Shown: one piece after another, positions 16,466 through 24,279 of the stretch | How positions within the stretch are numbered: position 1 is the stretch's first letter | Layout: each line of letters starts with the position of its first letter | Program-made: the position numbers and the translations under genes | Notes under the pieces: generated by a model | The model's database searches: none | What the model saw: only the letters and a program-made list of their open reading frames with translations | What the model was told of the DNA's origin: nothing | Assembly: GCF_027364955.1 (NCBI RefSeq) | Contig: NZ_DAHXOI010000018.1 | Coordinates: forward strand, 1-47,387 | DNA: 47,387 nucleotides | Direction of reading: 5' to 3' | Source of the DNA: Ferrimicrobium sp. | GTDB lineage: Bacteria; Actinomycetota; Acidimicrobiia; Acidimicrobiales; Acidimicrobiaceae

Positions 16466-17437
16466 ATGAAGCAACGCCTACAACGCCTGCAGCAGGTTTG
16501 GGATGTCTCTCCTGCCCTCTTCCGTCGCATCTCCTATGCGACGCTGGTGTTTTGCGCCGTCATCATTGTCACTGGTGGCATTGTTCGGCTTACACAGTCA
16601 GGACTCGGCTGCCCGACTTGGCCCGATTGCACGACCGGTCACTTCACGGCGTCCTTCGATTACCACCCGATGATTGAGTTTGTCAACCGCGTGGTTACCT
16701 TCTTTGCCGCGCTTGGTATGAGTGTGAATGCGGTCTTTGCCTTCTTCCGCAAGCCGTTTCGCAAGGACATCATGTGGCTGTCGTTGGGGCTTTTCGTTGA
16801 GGTGGTAGCCGAAAGCGTGCTCGGAGGCATCACGGTGTTGGAAAAGCTAGCCCCTCCCTTTGTGATGGCACACTTCGTCCTCGCCATCATCGTCCTCTGG
16901 AACTCGCTGGTACTCTATAAGCACGCAATCTCTGCCGGCGGTAAGGCAAAACCCGTTGTCGGCAAAGAGACCGTTTGGCTTGGTCGGCTGATGTTCTTAA
17001 ACCTCGGAGCGGTCATTGTGGTGGGGACTGCGGTGGCCGGCACTGGACCCTACTCGGGCTCTCCGATCTCATCGCGACTCCCGTTCAACCTGCGCCAAGT
17101 AGCCTACCTTCATGCGGACTTTGCCATTATTCTTGTCGCCTTAATCCTCGCTAATCTGTTCCTCCTTCATCAGGCACGCGCACCGGAGGTGGTACAGCGT
17201 CGGGCTCGCCTGTTACTCTGGATGGGTGCTATTCAGGCGATTATTGGTTACACCACCTATTTCTCTGGGCTCCCAGCGGTCCTCATCGGTATCCATATTG
17301 CAGGAGCAACGCTGACGTGGATCGCGATGACCTGGTACTATCTCTCCCTCTTCCATGTCTCTCGGGAGGCCCGCGGCGAGGTAAGTACCGTCGAGTCGAA
17401 GGCGAGTTCTCTGCCTGGTCCATCCTACGCCTCGTAG
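16466..17437 (+). CDS. ctaA: Heme A synthase (COX15/CtaA family)
   Basis: A 323-residue protein of eight TM helices in two four-helix halves. GGIVRLTQSGLGCPTWPDC carries the external Cys pair, and PMIEFVNRVVTFF holds the conserved Glu/Asn-Arg. Candidate heme-ligand His residues lie in VMAHFVLA, YLHADFAI and IGIHIAGATLTW. It oxidises the C8 methyl of heme O to make heme A for aa3-type oxidase. It is placed after the ABC exporter genes, as in other actinobacteria. The ATG has no clear Shine-Dalgarno and follows a -10 candidate by 9 nt. Confidence 0.94.
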   Translation: MKQRLQRLQQVWDVSPALFRRISYATLVFCAVIIVTGGIVRLTQSGLGCPTWPDCTTGHFTASFDYHPMIEFVNRVVTFFAALGMSVNAVFAFFRKPFRKDIMWLSLGLFVEVVAESVLGGITVLEKLAPPFVMAHFVLAIIVLWNSLVLYKHAISAGGKAKPVVGKETVWLGRLMFLNLGAVIVVGTAVAGTGPYSGSPISSRLPFNLRQVAYLHADFAIILVALILANLFLLHQARAPEVVQRRARLLLWMGAIQAIIGYTTYFSGLPAVLIGIHIAGATLTWIAMTWYYLSLFHVSREARGEVSTVESKASSLPGPSYAS

Positions 17438-17475
17438 TACCCCGTTAGAATTGGGGTGAGGAGGATTGCGTTCGA

Positions 17476-17763
17476 TTGCCTACAGCACCATTACTCTCGC
17501 CGACTGAGGAACAACAACAAGAGACACTCGCAGAGGAGAGCTGGGTCACGATTCTCTGGGATGACCCGGTCAACCTCATCCCCTACGTGATCTACGTACT
17601 GCAGATGCTTTTTGCCTTCTCGAAGGTGAAGGCAACGGAGCTTACCATGCAAGTCCACCGTGATGGGAAGGCCATTGTTGCGGCGGGCGCCCGTGAAGAC
17701 ATGGAGAACAATGTCGCGAGCCTTCATCGTTATGGCCTTTGGGCGACAGTAGGCCGAGCGTGA
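17476..17763 (+). CDS. clpS: ATP-dependent Clp protease adaptor ClpS
   Basis: A 95-residue protein with the ClpS core: WVTILWDDPVN near the N-terminus and VHRDGKAIVAAGAREDMEN later, which form the N-degron pocket and the ClpA/C-binding face. It delivers N-end-rule substrates to ClpCP. The start is TTG 17476, downstream of GAGGAGG (17458-17464) and a -10 candidate TAGAAT (17446-17451). The stop overlaps the start of the DUF2017 gene, an arrangement typical of actinobacteria. Confidence 0.93.
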   Translation: MPTAPLLSPTEEQQQETLAEESWVTILWDDPVNLIPYVIYVLQMLFAFSKVKATELTMQVHRDGKAIVAAGAREDMENNVASLHRYGLWATVGRA

Positions 17764-18200
17764 AGGAGCCCTTTGTCCGCCAAGGGGACGCGATTGTTGT
17801 CTCTTTGCCGGCCCAACAACGAGACGTCACTAAGCAGTCGATGCTGCTCGTCGCCAAGATTGCCGCCTCAGGTGGGCAGGAGGCGTGGCGACTTTCACCG
17901 CCGATGTACGATGATCCGCTCCTTGAGGCGGAGGAGGCAGTCAAGGGTGGTGAGAGCGGTATCGGTGATATCGTCACGCGCCTTCGCATGGGCGAAGGTA
18001 TGCTCGATGCCCCCCAACTTAGCTTGCAGCAGTCCGATGAACTTGCTACCCTATTGAACTACTGCCGTCTTGTTCTTTCGGAGGCGCAGACCTCGATCAA
18101 CGAGGCCAAACTCACCCCTAAGTTTGCTGAGGATCTCTACAACTTCCTTGGCTATCTACTCAGCTCGCTACTCGAGGCCCTCTCCGCCGATCTCGGATAA
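17760..18200 (+). CDS. DUF2017 family protein, coupled to clpS
   Basis: GTG 17760 overlaps the clpS stop (GTGA), so it is preferred over an upstream TTG inside clpS. The 146-residue protein is mainly helical, with a conserved-looking C-terminal half (LNYCRLVLSEAQTSIN and FLGYLLSSLLEAL). Proteins of this family sit beside clpS in many actinobacteria; their function is unknown but a link to N-degron proteolysis is a fair inference. Downstream 18201-18317 holds only a weak hairpin around 18225. Confidence 0.85.
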   Translation: MKEPFVRQGDAIVVSLPAQQRDVTKQSMLLVAKIAASGGQEAWRLSPPMYDDPLLEAEEAVKGGESGIGDIVTRLRMGEGMLDAPQLSLQQSDELATLLNYCRLVLSEAQTSINEAKLTPKFAEDLYNFLGYLLSSLLEALSADLG

Positions 18201-18317
18201 TGGGGCTCGATGCGTTGCCTGTTGGCCCTTTGAGGGTCATTTGTTGATGGCGTGACCGTGTTCCATTGGCGAGTTCACGACCTCGGGGAGGGCTCTGGGT
18301 CCACCGGCTAGTGGGAG

Positions 18318-19274
18318 CTAGATGGTGATGATGAGCTTGCCGGTCGTGTTCCGACTAGCGAGGTCGAGTTGGGCCTGTCCGACGCTGTCGAGCGGGTAAC
18401 GGCCGCCAATGTCGACGCGCAGCATTCCAGAGGCGATGTCAGCGAACAGGGTGGTCGCCCTCGTGAGCAGCTCTTGGCGAGTTGCAATATAGTGAACCAG
18501 CGATGGTCGCGTGACATAGACTGAACCAGCCTGGTTCAAGCGTTGGAGATCAAAGGGCGGTACCTGCCCGCTTGCGGCTCCATAGAGGACCAACATGCCG
18601 CGGGGTTTGAGTGAGGCCAAGCTTCGATCAAAGGTAGCCTGCCCGACGCCATCGTAGACGACATCAGCGCCTCCGAGCTCATGGACGAGGTCTGCAAAGT
18701 GATCGTAGTCGATGGAATGCGTGGCGCCATTTCGCGTCGCTTGGGCTGCCTTTTCGGGGGTGGAGGTGGTGGCGACCACGGTTGCGTGATGCTTGTGACT
18801 GGCGAGTTGGGTGAGGAGGGAACCAACCCCACCTGCTGCGGCGTGGATAACGGCATTCTGATGCTCCTTGAGTGGGAAGCAGCTATCGGCGAGAAACTGG
18901 GCCGTCATTCCCTGGAGCATGGCGGCGGCTGCCTGGCCGAAGGAGACTTCGTTGGGGATCTTCACGGCTCGCAAGGCGGGTACAACCGCATGTTCGGCGA
19001 AGCTCCCAAGAACTCCGGTGTAGGCGACCCGATCGCCCACACTGAACTCCGTGACCTCTTCGCCAACTTCGATCACCTCTCCTGCGCCCTCGTTGCCGAG
19101 TACTGTTGGGAGCGCCAGCGGATAGACACCCTCGCGGTGGTAGATGTCGATGAAATTCACTCCCGCGGCGCGAAGGCGGATTTTGATCTCGTTGGCCTTT
19201 GGTTCAGGCTCTGCGATCTCTTTGACCAGAAGCTGTTCGGGTCCACCATGTGATTCGACGACGACTGCCTTCAA
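18318..19274 (-). CDS. Quinone oxidoreductase / zinc-free medium-chain dehydrogenase (zeta-crystallin type)
   Basis: A 318-residue MDR protein. The N-terminal GroES-like domain includes GVNFIDIYHREGVYP and GNEGAGEV, and the Rossmann domain has AAAGGVGSLL as NADPH loop. Catalytic zinc ligands are absent, as in QOR enzymes, which reduce quinones by one electron using NADPH. The start is TTG 19274 with TGGAGG 5 nt upstream, a strong Shine-Dalgarno that makes this rare codon convincing. It is monocistronic and divergent from the FAD oxidoreductase gene. Confidence 0.9.
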   Translation of the reverse strand: MKAVVVESHGGPEQLLVKEIAEPEPKANEIKIRLRAAGVNFIDIYHREGVYPLALPTVLGNEGAGEVIEVGEEVTEFSVGDRVAYTGVLGSFAEHAVVPALRAVKIPNEVSFGQAAAAMLQGMTAQFLADSCFPLKEHQNAVIHAAAGGVGSLLTQLASHKHHATVVATTSTPEKAAQATRNGATHSIDYDHFADLVHELGGADVVYDGVGQATFDRSLASLKPRGMLVLYGAASGQVPPFDLQRLNQAGSVYVTRPSLVHYIATRQELLTRATTLFADIASGMLRVDIGGRYPLDSVGQAQLDLASRNTTGKLIITI

Positions 19275-19379
19275 GCTGGCCTCCAGTAGTTCTCGCGTCC
19301 CCAGCGGTTGTGTCCGTCATGGGGTTTGCCGGTTTGGTCTCTTTAGGCAGTTAGCTTAGTCTTGGAAGGGGGTAAAAAG

Positions 19380-20675
19380 GTGAAACGAGCGATCGTCATC
19401 GGTGCGGGCATTGTGGGCCTCGCGTGTGGATGGCATCTCCAGGAGCAGGGCTATGAAGTAACGGTCATGGACCGTGGGGCTGACGTAGCTGCGGGTTCGA
19501 GCTGGGGTAACGCCGGTTGGCTCTCGCCAGCGTTGGCGATTCCTTTGAATGAGCCCTCGTTGGTCACGAGTGGACTTCTTTCCTTGTTGCGCGCAGATTC
19601 GCCGCTCTATGTTCCCTTACGGTTCGATCCGGAACTCTGGAGGTTCTTGGTACTTTTTGCCAGTCAGTGCACGCGAGGTGCCTTCGCCCAGATGATGGAT
19701 ACGCTAGCCATCTTGAATGCCCGAGCGTTGGAAGCCTTCGATCGACTGAGTTTGACGGTGGAAGAACCAACGACCTCAGCCCCCATCCTCGCTGGATTTC
19801 GAGATCGACGTGAGGCCGAGGGCTTGTTGGATGAGTTTGCGTTGATCCGAGACGCGGGCGGGGAGTTGCACTACGATCTCCTCGAAGGTAAGGCTGCCGA
19901 GGATCGGTCACCCCTCTTCTCGCGGGCAATCGGTTGCGTGATCGATATCCACGATCAGCGGTATGTGAATCCCAATCGCTATACTCATGCACTTGCGGAC
20001 ACGCTCCGCACCAGGGGTGCGACCTTCATGATGGAGCAGGAGGTGATCCAGATCAGAGGTACGGGGCGTGAGGTGCAGGTTCGCACGCGCTCGGGCTTGG
20101 AGCCGATCCGCTCCGACGTGGCGGTCGTTGCGACCGGCGCCTGGGTCAATCGGCTGGCTCGAGACCTCGGCGTTCATATCCCGGTACGAGCGGGAAGAGG
20201 GTATTCGATGATCTGTGATACCCAAGAGCCAGCCACGACGCCGATCTACCTTCCCACGGCGCGGGTGGCCTGTACGCCCATCGATGGTGGCTTACGGGTG
20301 GCGGGGACGATGGAGTTTCGACGTCCCGATGACCCACTTGATCCGCAACGGCTCGCGGCGATCACGCGATCGACACGGGATCTGTTGACCGGGATCGATA
20401 TCGATCATGCCCACGATCGTTGGGTGGGTCCTCGGCCGGTGAGCGCTGACGGGCTCCCGTTGATTGGACCCACAACACAACCAGGGGTCTATCTTGCCGC
20501 TGGGCATGGTATGTGGGGAGTGACACAGGGCCCGATCACGGGTCAACTGCTGGCTCAGGCGATCGACTCGGGTGAGGTGCCGCCGGAATTGCGCCCCTTC
20601 GATCCATTGCGCTCCCTGCAGCGACCGCAGGTGCCGATGATTGCGAAGTGGCCAAGACTTGGTTCAAAGTCATAG
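19380..20675 (+). CDS. FAD-dependent D-amino acid dehydrogenase-like oxidoreductase (DadA family)
   Basis: The N-terminus VIGAGIVGLACGWHLQ is the FAD dinucleotide-binding motif. SSWGNAGWLSPALAIPLNEP and the late GLPLIGPT and AAGHGMWGVTQGP blocks are characteristic of DadA-type DAO enzymes. It should oxidise D-amino acids at the membrane, passing electrons to quinone, although glycine or other amines are possible. GTG 19380 is preferred over TTG 19362 because GGAAGGGGG lies between them. Its last 121 bp overlap the convergent fur-type gene, an unusually long overlap. Confidence 0.87.
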   Translation: MKRAIVIGAGIVGLACGWHLQEQGYEVTVMDRGADVAAGSSWGNAGWLSPALAIPLNEPSLVTSGLLSLLRADSPLYVPLRFDPELWRFLVLFASQCTRGAFAQMMDTLAILNARALEAFDRLSLTVEEPTTSAPILAGFRDRREAEGLLDEFALIRDAGGELHYDLLEGKAAEDRSPLFSRAIGCVIDIHDQRYVNPNRYTHALADTLRTRGATFMMEQEVIQIRGTGREVQVRTRSGLEPIRSDVAVVATGAWVNRLARDLGVHIPVRAGRGYSMICDTQEPATTPIYLPTARVACTPIDGGLRVAGTMEFRRPDDPLDPQRLAAITRSTRDLLTGIDIDHAHDRWVGPRPVSADGLPLIGPTTQPGVYLAAGHGMWGVTQGPITGQLLAQAIDSGEVPPELRPFDPLRSLQRPQVPMIAKWPRLGSKS

Positions 20676-21049
20676 GTGTGGGCGATCGCGGTAAAGAGAT
20701 GATCCAGCTCGGCCTGGGGGATCTCTTGAACCGCGCCGCACTCCTGGCAATAGAGGTGATAGTGGGAGCTGTCGGCGAGATGGTAGATGGCACGACCATG
20801 TCCGAGATGGATGTGGATCACCACCCCTGAGCGTTCCAGTGCTTCGAGCGTTCGGTAGACGGTCGCGAGATGCACCGACGGATCCCGTGTTTGCACGGCG
20901 GTGGCGACTTCCTCCGCCGTCAGGTGTCCACCGGCTGCTACCAGTGCGGTCACGATATGGCGTCTTGGGCTGGTGATGCGATGGCCAGAAGAGGCGAGTC
21001 GTTCGAGGACGTGCGCGACCCTCTCATCCTCATTCTCGGGCGAGATCAA
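20555..21049 (-). CDS. Fur-family metal-responsive regulator
   Basis: The N-terminal winged helix has RITSPRRHIVTALVA and SVHLATVYRTLEALERSGV, the Fur recognition helix. The regulatory domain has HYHLYCQECG and a second CGRC pair, giving the structural zinc site and His-rich metal site. The paralogue class (Fur, Zur, PerR) is uncertain. The start is TTG 21049, placed 20 bp inside the end of the response-regulator gene, so the three genes form one operon. About 20 C-terminal residues after CGRC are low-complexity and lie in the region antisense to the DadA-like gene. Confidence 0.9.
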   Translation of the reverse strand: MISPENEDERVAHVLERLASSGHRITSPRRHIVTALVAAGGHLTAEEVATAVQTRDPSVHLATVYRTLEALERSGVVIHIHLGHGRAIYHLADSSHYHLYCQECGAVQEIPQAELDHLFTAIAHTYDFEPSLGHFAIIGTCGRCRERNGSKGRNSGGTSPESIA

Positions 21050-21740
21050 GCCGATATCCTACTCCTCGAATGGTGGTCAACACCGTGGGATTGTTGGGGT
21101 CAGGTTCAATCTTGGTTCTCAGCCGTTTGATGTGAACGTCGAGGGTTTTGGTATCTCCGTAGTAGTCATGCCCCCAAACTCGATCAACAAGCAGATCACG
21201 TGTCAGTACTTTGCCAGGATTGCGGAGGAAAAGGATGAGGAGCTCAAACTCTTTGGGGGGAAGTTTGATCTCGTCCTCACCCACAACTACCTGATGTCGA
21301 TCGACATAGGCGGTAAGCCCTTGGTAGCGCAGCACCTCCTCATCGGTGCGCGGTCGTTCTGCACTCTCAGTGGTCCGCCGTAAGAGTGCGCGGATGCGCG
21401 CCACCAATTCGGCCATCCGAAATGGTTTGGCGACGTAATCATCGGCTCCGAGTTCGAGGCCGAGTACGGTGTCGAGCTCGCTAGCCCGAGCGGTCACCAT
21501 AATGATCGGTACCTTAGACTCCTTGCGAATCTGTCGACAGACGTCGAGTCCCGAGATTTTGGGCAGCATCACATCGAGCAGGATGCAGTCAGGGTGTGTC
21601 TCGTGGAAGAGGTCGAGCGCCCGCTGGCCGTCGCTGGCGACGATCGGCTCGAAACCTTCGCGGCTGAGGCCAAGGGTCATCGCGTCGACGAAACTCTCCT
21701 CGTCCTCGGCGATGAGAATACGTTCTTTGTCCGGGCTCAT
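21030..21740 (-). CDS. OmpR/PhoB-type response regulator (RegX3-like)
   Basis: The receiver domain has the acidic pair at residues 12-13, phospho-acceptor Asp56 in ILLDVMLP, Thr83 and Lys105 in AKPF. The C-terminal winged helix ends in DVHIKRLRTKIEPDPNNPTV and TIRGVGYRL, the OmpR signature. The ATG overlaps the stop of the kinase gene (ATGA). In actinobacteria the closest type, RegX3, answers phosphate limitation; here the downstream Fur-type gene suggests metal or redox input. Confidence 0.93.
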   Translation of the reverse strand: MSPDKERILIAEDEESFVDAMTLGLSREGFEPIVASDGQRALDLFHETHPDCILLDVMLPKISGLDVCRQIRKESKVPIIMVTARASELDTVLGLELGADDYVAKPFRMAELVARIRALLRRTTESAERPRTDEEVLRYQGLTAYVDRHQVVVGEDEIKLPPKEFELLILFLRNPGKVLTRDLLVDRVWGHDYYGDTKTLDVHIKRLRTKIEPDPNNPTVLTTIRGVGYRLDLARE

Positions 21741-22759
21741 GTGGGGATCCGTGGGAGTGAGATCGTAAATGTTGTCCCGACACCTTCGGTGGAGGTGACG
21801 TCGATCTTGCCTTGATGATTTTCTATCACATGTCTCACTATAGAGAGCCCAAGGCCAGTCCCTCCCGTTGCACGCGAGCGATCTGCATCGACTCGGTAGA
21901 AGCGCTCGAAAATACGTGAGAGATCACGGGCAGGAATACCAATACCTCGGTCCGCAATGATGGCCTCGATGCTTTCGGCTGAGATAGCAATCGTGACCCG
22001 CACCTCGGTTCCTGGTTCGGAGTACTTGATGGCGTTGTCGACGAGGTTGGAGAGGGCGGAGCTGAGCTGCCAACGATCGCCACTCACGATCGGGGGGTCG
22101 GGTGCAAACGTCACCTCAAGTCTGATGCCACGCGCCTCAGCTCCAAGGCGATAACGATCCACGCACTCCGAGGCGATCTCATTGAGGTTGACATCATGGA
22201 TCTGATGGAGTTCGGTCTCCTCAAGCTTTGAGAGATCGAGGAGATCGGTGACGAGGCGGGCGAGCCGATCCCCCTCGTCGAGGATTCGACGAGAGAGACG
22301 GAGGACAGTGGCGGGATCGGACTCCTGGCTGAGGGCATCGGCGAGGAGCACGATACCACCGACTGGGGTTTTGAGTTCATGGGAGACATTGGCGACGAAG
22401 TCACGGCGCACCTCCTCAAGTCGCTTGCGCTCGGTGATGTTCTCAACGGTGATGATGAAGGGGGGGTGAGGATCGCTGCCGAGGGGCGTGGTGACGAGCT
22501 GGAAGTAACTCTTTGGAGGGCCAAAGACCTCAAGGGTCTGTGATCGGTAGAGCTCGAGGCGAGCATCGTGTTTCAGGGCAGAGATGGCGCGTTCGAGGAG
22601 TATGCGCTCGGCAAAACCACCCGTGGGAATCTTATCGGCGTAGTCGGAGTAGACGGTATGGTAGTCAGCATCGACGAGCACCACGCCGATCGAGAGACTC
22701 GCCGCTGCGCGACTCCAAAGTTCGGCATCCTCGACGCGGGTACTTGCTCTGTCCTCCAC
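21737..22759 (-). CDS. Soluble PAS-histidine kinase (SenX3/PhoR-like)
   Basis: Residues 1-110 look like a PAS domain (SIGVVLVDADYHTVYSDY through ITVENITERKR). The phospho-acceptor is His127 in VANVSHELKTPVGG, and the ATPase domain shows LVDNAIKYS, DRGIGIP and GGTGLGLSIVRHV. SenX3-type kinases normally begin with two TM helices, but this one starts with a polar segment and has none, so it is probably cytosolic. GTG 22759 follows AAAGGAG. It is the first gene of the kinase-regulator-fur operon. Confidence 0.9.
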   Translation of the reverse strand: MEDRASTRVEDAELWSRAAASLSIGVVLVDADYHTVYSDYADKIPTGGFAERILLERAISALKHDARLELYRSQTLEVFGPPKSYFQLVTTPLGSDPHPPFIITVENITERKRLEEVRRDFVANVSHELKTPVGGIVLLADALSQESDPATVLRLSRRILDEGDRLARLVTDLLDLSKLEETELHQIHDVNLNEIASECVDRYRLGAEARGIRLEVTFAPDPPIVSGDRWQLSSALSNLVDNAIKYSEPGTEVRVTIAISAESIEAIIADRGIGIPARDLSRIFERFYRVDADRSRATGGTGLGLSIVRHVIENHQGKIDVTSTEGVGTTFTISLPRIPT

Positions 22760-22777
22760 CGTTGCGCACTCCTTTAC

Positions 22778-22795
22778 CCCTCCATACTAGGAGGG
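22778..22795 (-). promoter_or_regulatory. Inverted repeat around a -10 candidate of the histidine kinase operon
   Basis: CCCTCC and GGAGGG flank ATACTA exactly, which is TAGTAT on the minus strand. A -10 element enclosed by a perfect 6-bp inverted repeat, 19 nt ahead of the kinase start at 22759, suggests operator control. No good -35 is visible. Confidence 0.4.
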
Positions 22796-22865
22796 ACTCG
22801 CCCCTCGGGTGGGTGTCATCGTGTGGCGGACAACCTCAGAATATTTTTTAAGGAATGACATGAAA

Positions 22866-22871
22866 TATAAT
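22866..22871 (+). promoter_or_regulatory. TATAAT -10 element of the T4SS-like operon
   Basis: A perfect TATAAT lies in an unusually AT-rich 50-bp patch (22836-22890), 44 nt before the ATG at 22916. The -35 position is only T-rich (about 22843-22849), so activation by another factor is possible. The Shine-Dalgarno GGAAGGAGG follows at about 22901. Confidence 0.6.
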
Positions 22872-22915
22872 AGAAAATGATGATATGCTTAAGATCTCCA
22901 CGGAAGGAGGAACAG

Positions 22916-23203
22916 ATGGCATGGATGCTTCTCAATGTAGCGCTCAACCCTGATCCCTCGGCGTTGCCGGGCGGAACGGTGATTCAACAGCTCGCCAATG
23001 GGATCGGTGGTTGGGCGCTCATATTGGCACTGATTGGCCTGATTATCGGGGCGGCGACCTGGGCATTGGGCGCGCATAGCCAGAACTACCAGCAGTCCTA
23101 CTTTGGTCGTCGGGCGGTACTGGCGGCGGGGGCCGCCGCACTCATCATTGGCGCAGCACCAGCGATCATCAACTTCTTCTTTCATCTGGGCCTTGGCGTC
23201 TAA
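22916..23203 (+). CDS. DUF6112-like two-TM membrane protein of a T4SS-like cluster
   Basis: A 95-residue protein with a short polar N-terminus (PDPSALPGGTVIQQLANG), a first TM (about residues 29-50), the loop GAHSQNYQQSYFGRR, and a second TM ending AAPAIINFFFHLG. This composition and order match DUF6112 proteins beside actinobacterial conjugation genes, and resemble VirB2/TrbC pilin-like subunits in size. ATG 22916 has a strong GGAAGGAGG; an upstream in-frame ATG at 22877 is too close to the promoter. It is the first gene of a five-gene operon. Confidence 0.75.
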   Translation: MAWMLLNVALNPDPSALPGGTVIQQLANGIGGWALILALIGLIIGAATWALGAHSQNYQQSYFGRRAVLAAGAAALIIGAAPAIINFFFHLGLGV

Positions 23204-23205
23204 CG

Positions 23206-24279
23206 GTGGTGATCGGGTCGCTCATTTCAGCCCCAGTCGATGCCATCGCTCATGCGATCGTTCGGTACCTTGCGACTGCACTCGCCGGTTTTGCCGGCCA
23301 CCTCCTCACTGGGGCGCTGAGCTGGTTTCTCCACGAGGTCGTCACGCTGCTCAACGCGGCGGATCGACTCGACATCGGGGCACACGCTGTGCAGGCGGTC
23401 TATCGTCAGCAGGTCGAACTCTTAGCGATTGTGTTGGTTCCCGCTCTCCTCATCGGGGTGGTCGCAGCACTGTGGCGCCAGAGTATCGGGTCTCTTGTCG
23501 AGTTGGTCGCTCGCGTACCCATCGCGGTGTGCGCGGTGCTGCTGGCACCGACCATGACCGCCGATCTGGCATCCGTGGTAGATGCCCTGTCAAAAGGTCC
23601 ACTCGCTGATATCGCCGCACTTCCTCGGCTTGCCCTCATCTTCTCCTGGGGGCGTGCAGTTCCTGGGGTTGGGCCGATCGTGGCAGGGGTGCTAGCGGCG
23701 ATCGCACTGCTCGGTGCTGTTTCCCTCTTTTTGGAGTTACTGATGCGCGATGCCGGGATCTACCTCGTACTCGGGCTCTTTCCGCTGGCATGCATTGGCA
23801 TCGTCCTTCCGATGGGGCGTCACTGGTTTACCACGGCGTTGCGTTCCCTTTTTGGGCTCGTCATCTCCAAACTCGTACTCGCGATCGGGATCGGGTTAGG
23901 TGCTGCGCTCCTTGTCGAAGCGACGGGTCGTTCTGGCGTTGGCAACCTTCTTTCGCTCGCCTTCTCGGGGGTGGCCTTGCTGCTGGTCGTCTGCTTTGCT
24001 CCGATCGCGATTCTGCGTTCGGTCGCATTCAGCGAGGCGGTCGCGCTCGAAGCCTTCTCGAGTGCACGGTCGATGGCGCTCTCTCGTGTCGGTGCCCTCG
24101 CTGATCAAGGGTACATGGCAAGCATCGTCTTAGCGGCGCCCTGGTCCAAGCAGACGAAGTCGACCCTGCCCCAGTATGAGGGGCACCCAGTGCCGGCAGC
24201 GATCGCTGAAATGGCGAAGACCGACCCATGGGTCGATGAGTTTCTCTACGGACACCAACGAAAGGGGAGACGAGGATGA
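23206..24279 (+). CDS. Polytopic membrane protein, VirB6/TrbL-like
   Basis: A 357-residue protein with about seven to eight hydrophobic helices in the first 280 residues, then a cytosolic tail ending in basic residues. No enzyme motif is present. Its place between a VirB2-sized protein and the SCO6880/VirB4 genes, and its topology, suggest the inner-membrane channel component comparable to VirB6/TrbL. The start is GTG 23206 or 23209, two bases after the previous stop, and its own stop overlaps the next ATG, so it is part of a coupled operon. Family assignment rests on context. Confidence 0.65.
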   Translation: MVIGSLISAPVDAIAHAIVRYLATALAGFAGHLLTGALSWFLHEVVTLLNAADRLDIGAHAVQAVYRQQVELLAIVLVPALLIGVVAALWRQSIGSLVELVARVPIAVCAVLLAPTMTADLASVVDALSKGPLADIAALPRLALIFSWGRAVPGVGPIVAGVLAAIALLGAVSLFLELLMRDAGIYLVLGLFPLACIGIVLPMGRHWFTTALRSLFGLVISKLVLAIGIGLGAALLVEATGRSGVGNLLSLAFSGVALLLVVCFAPIAILRSVAFSEAVALEAFSSARSMALSRVGALADQGYMASIVLAAPWSKQTKSTLPQYEGHPVPAAIAEMAKTDPWVDEFLYGHQRKGRRG

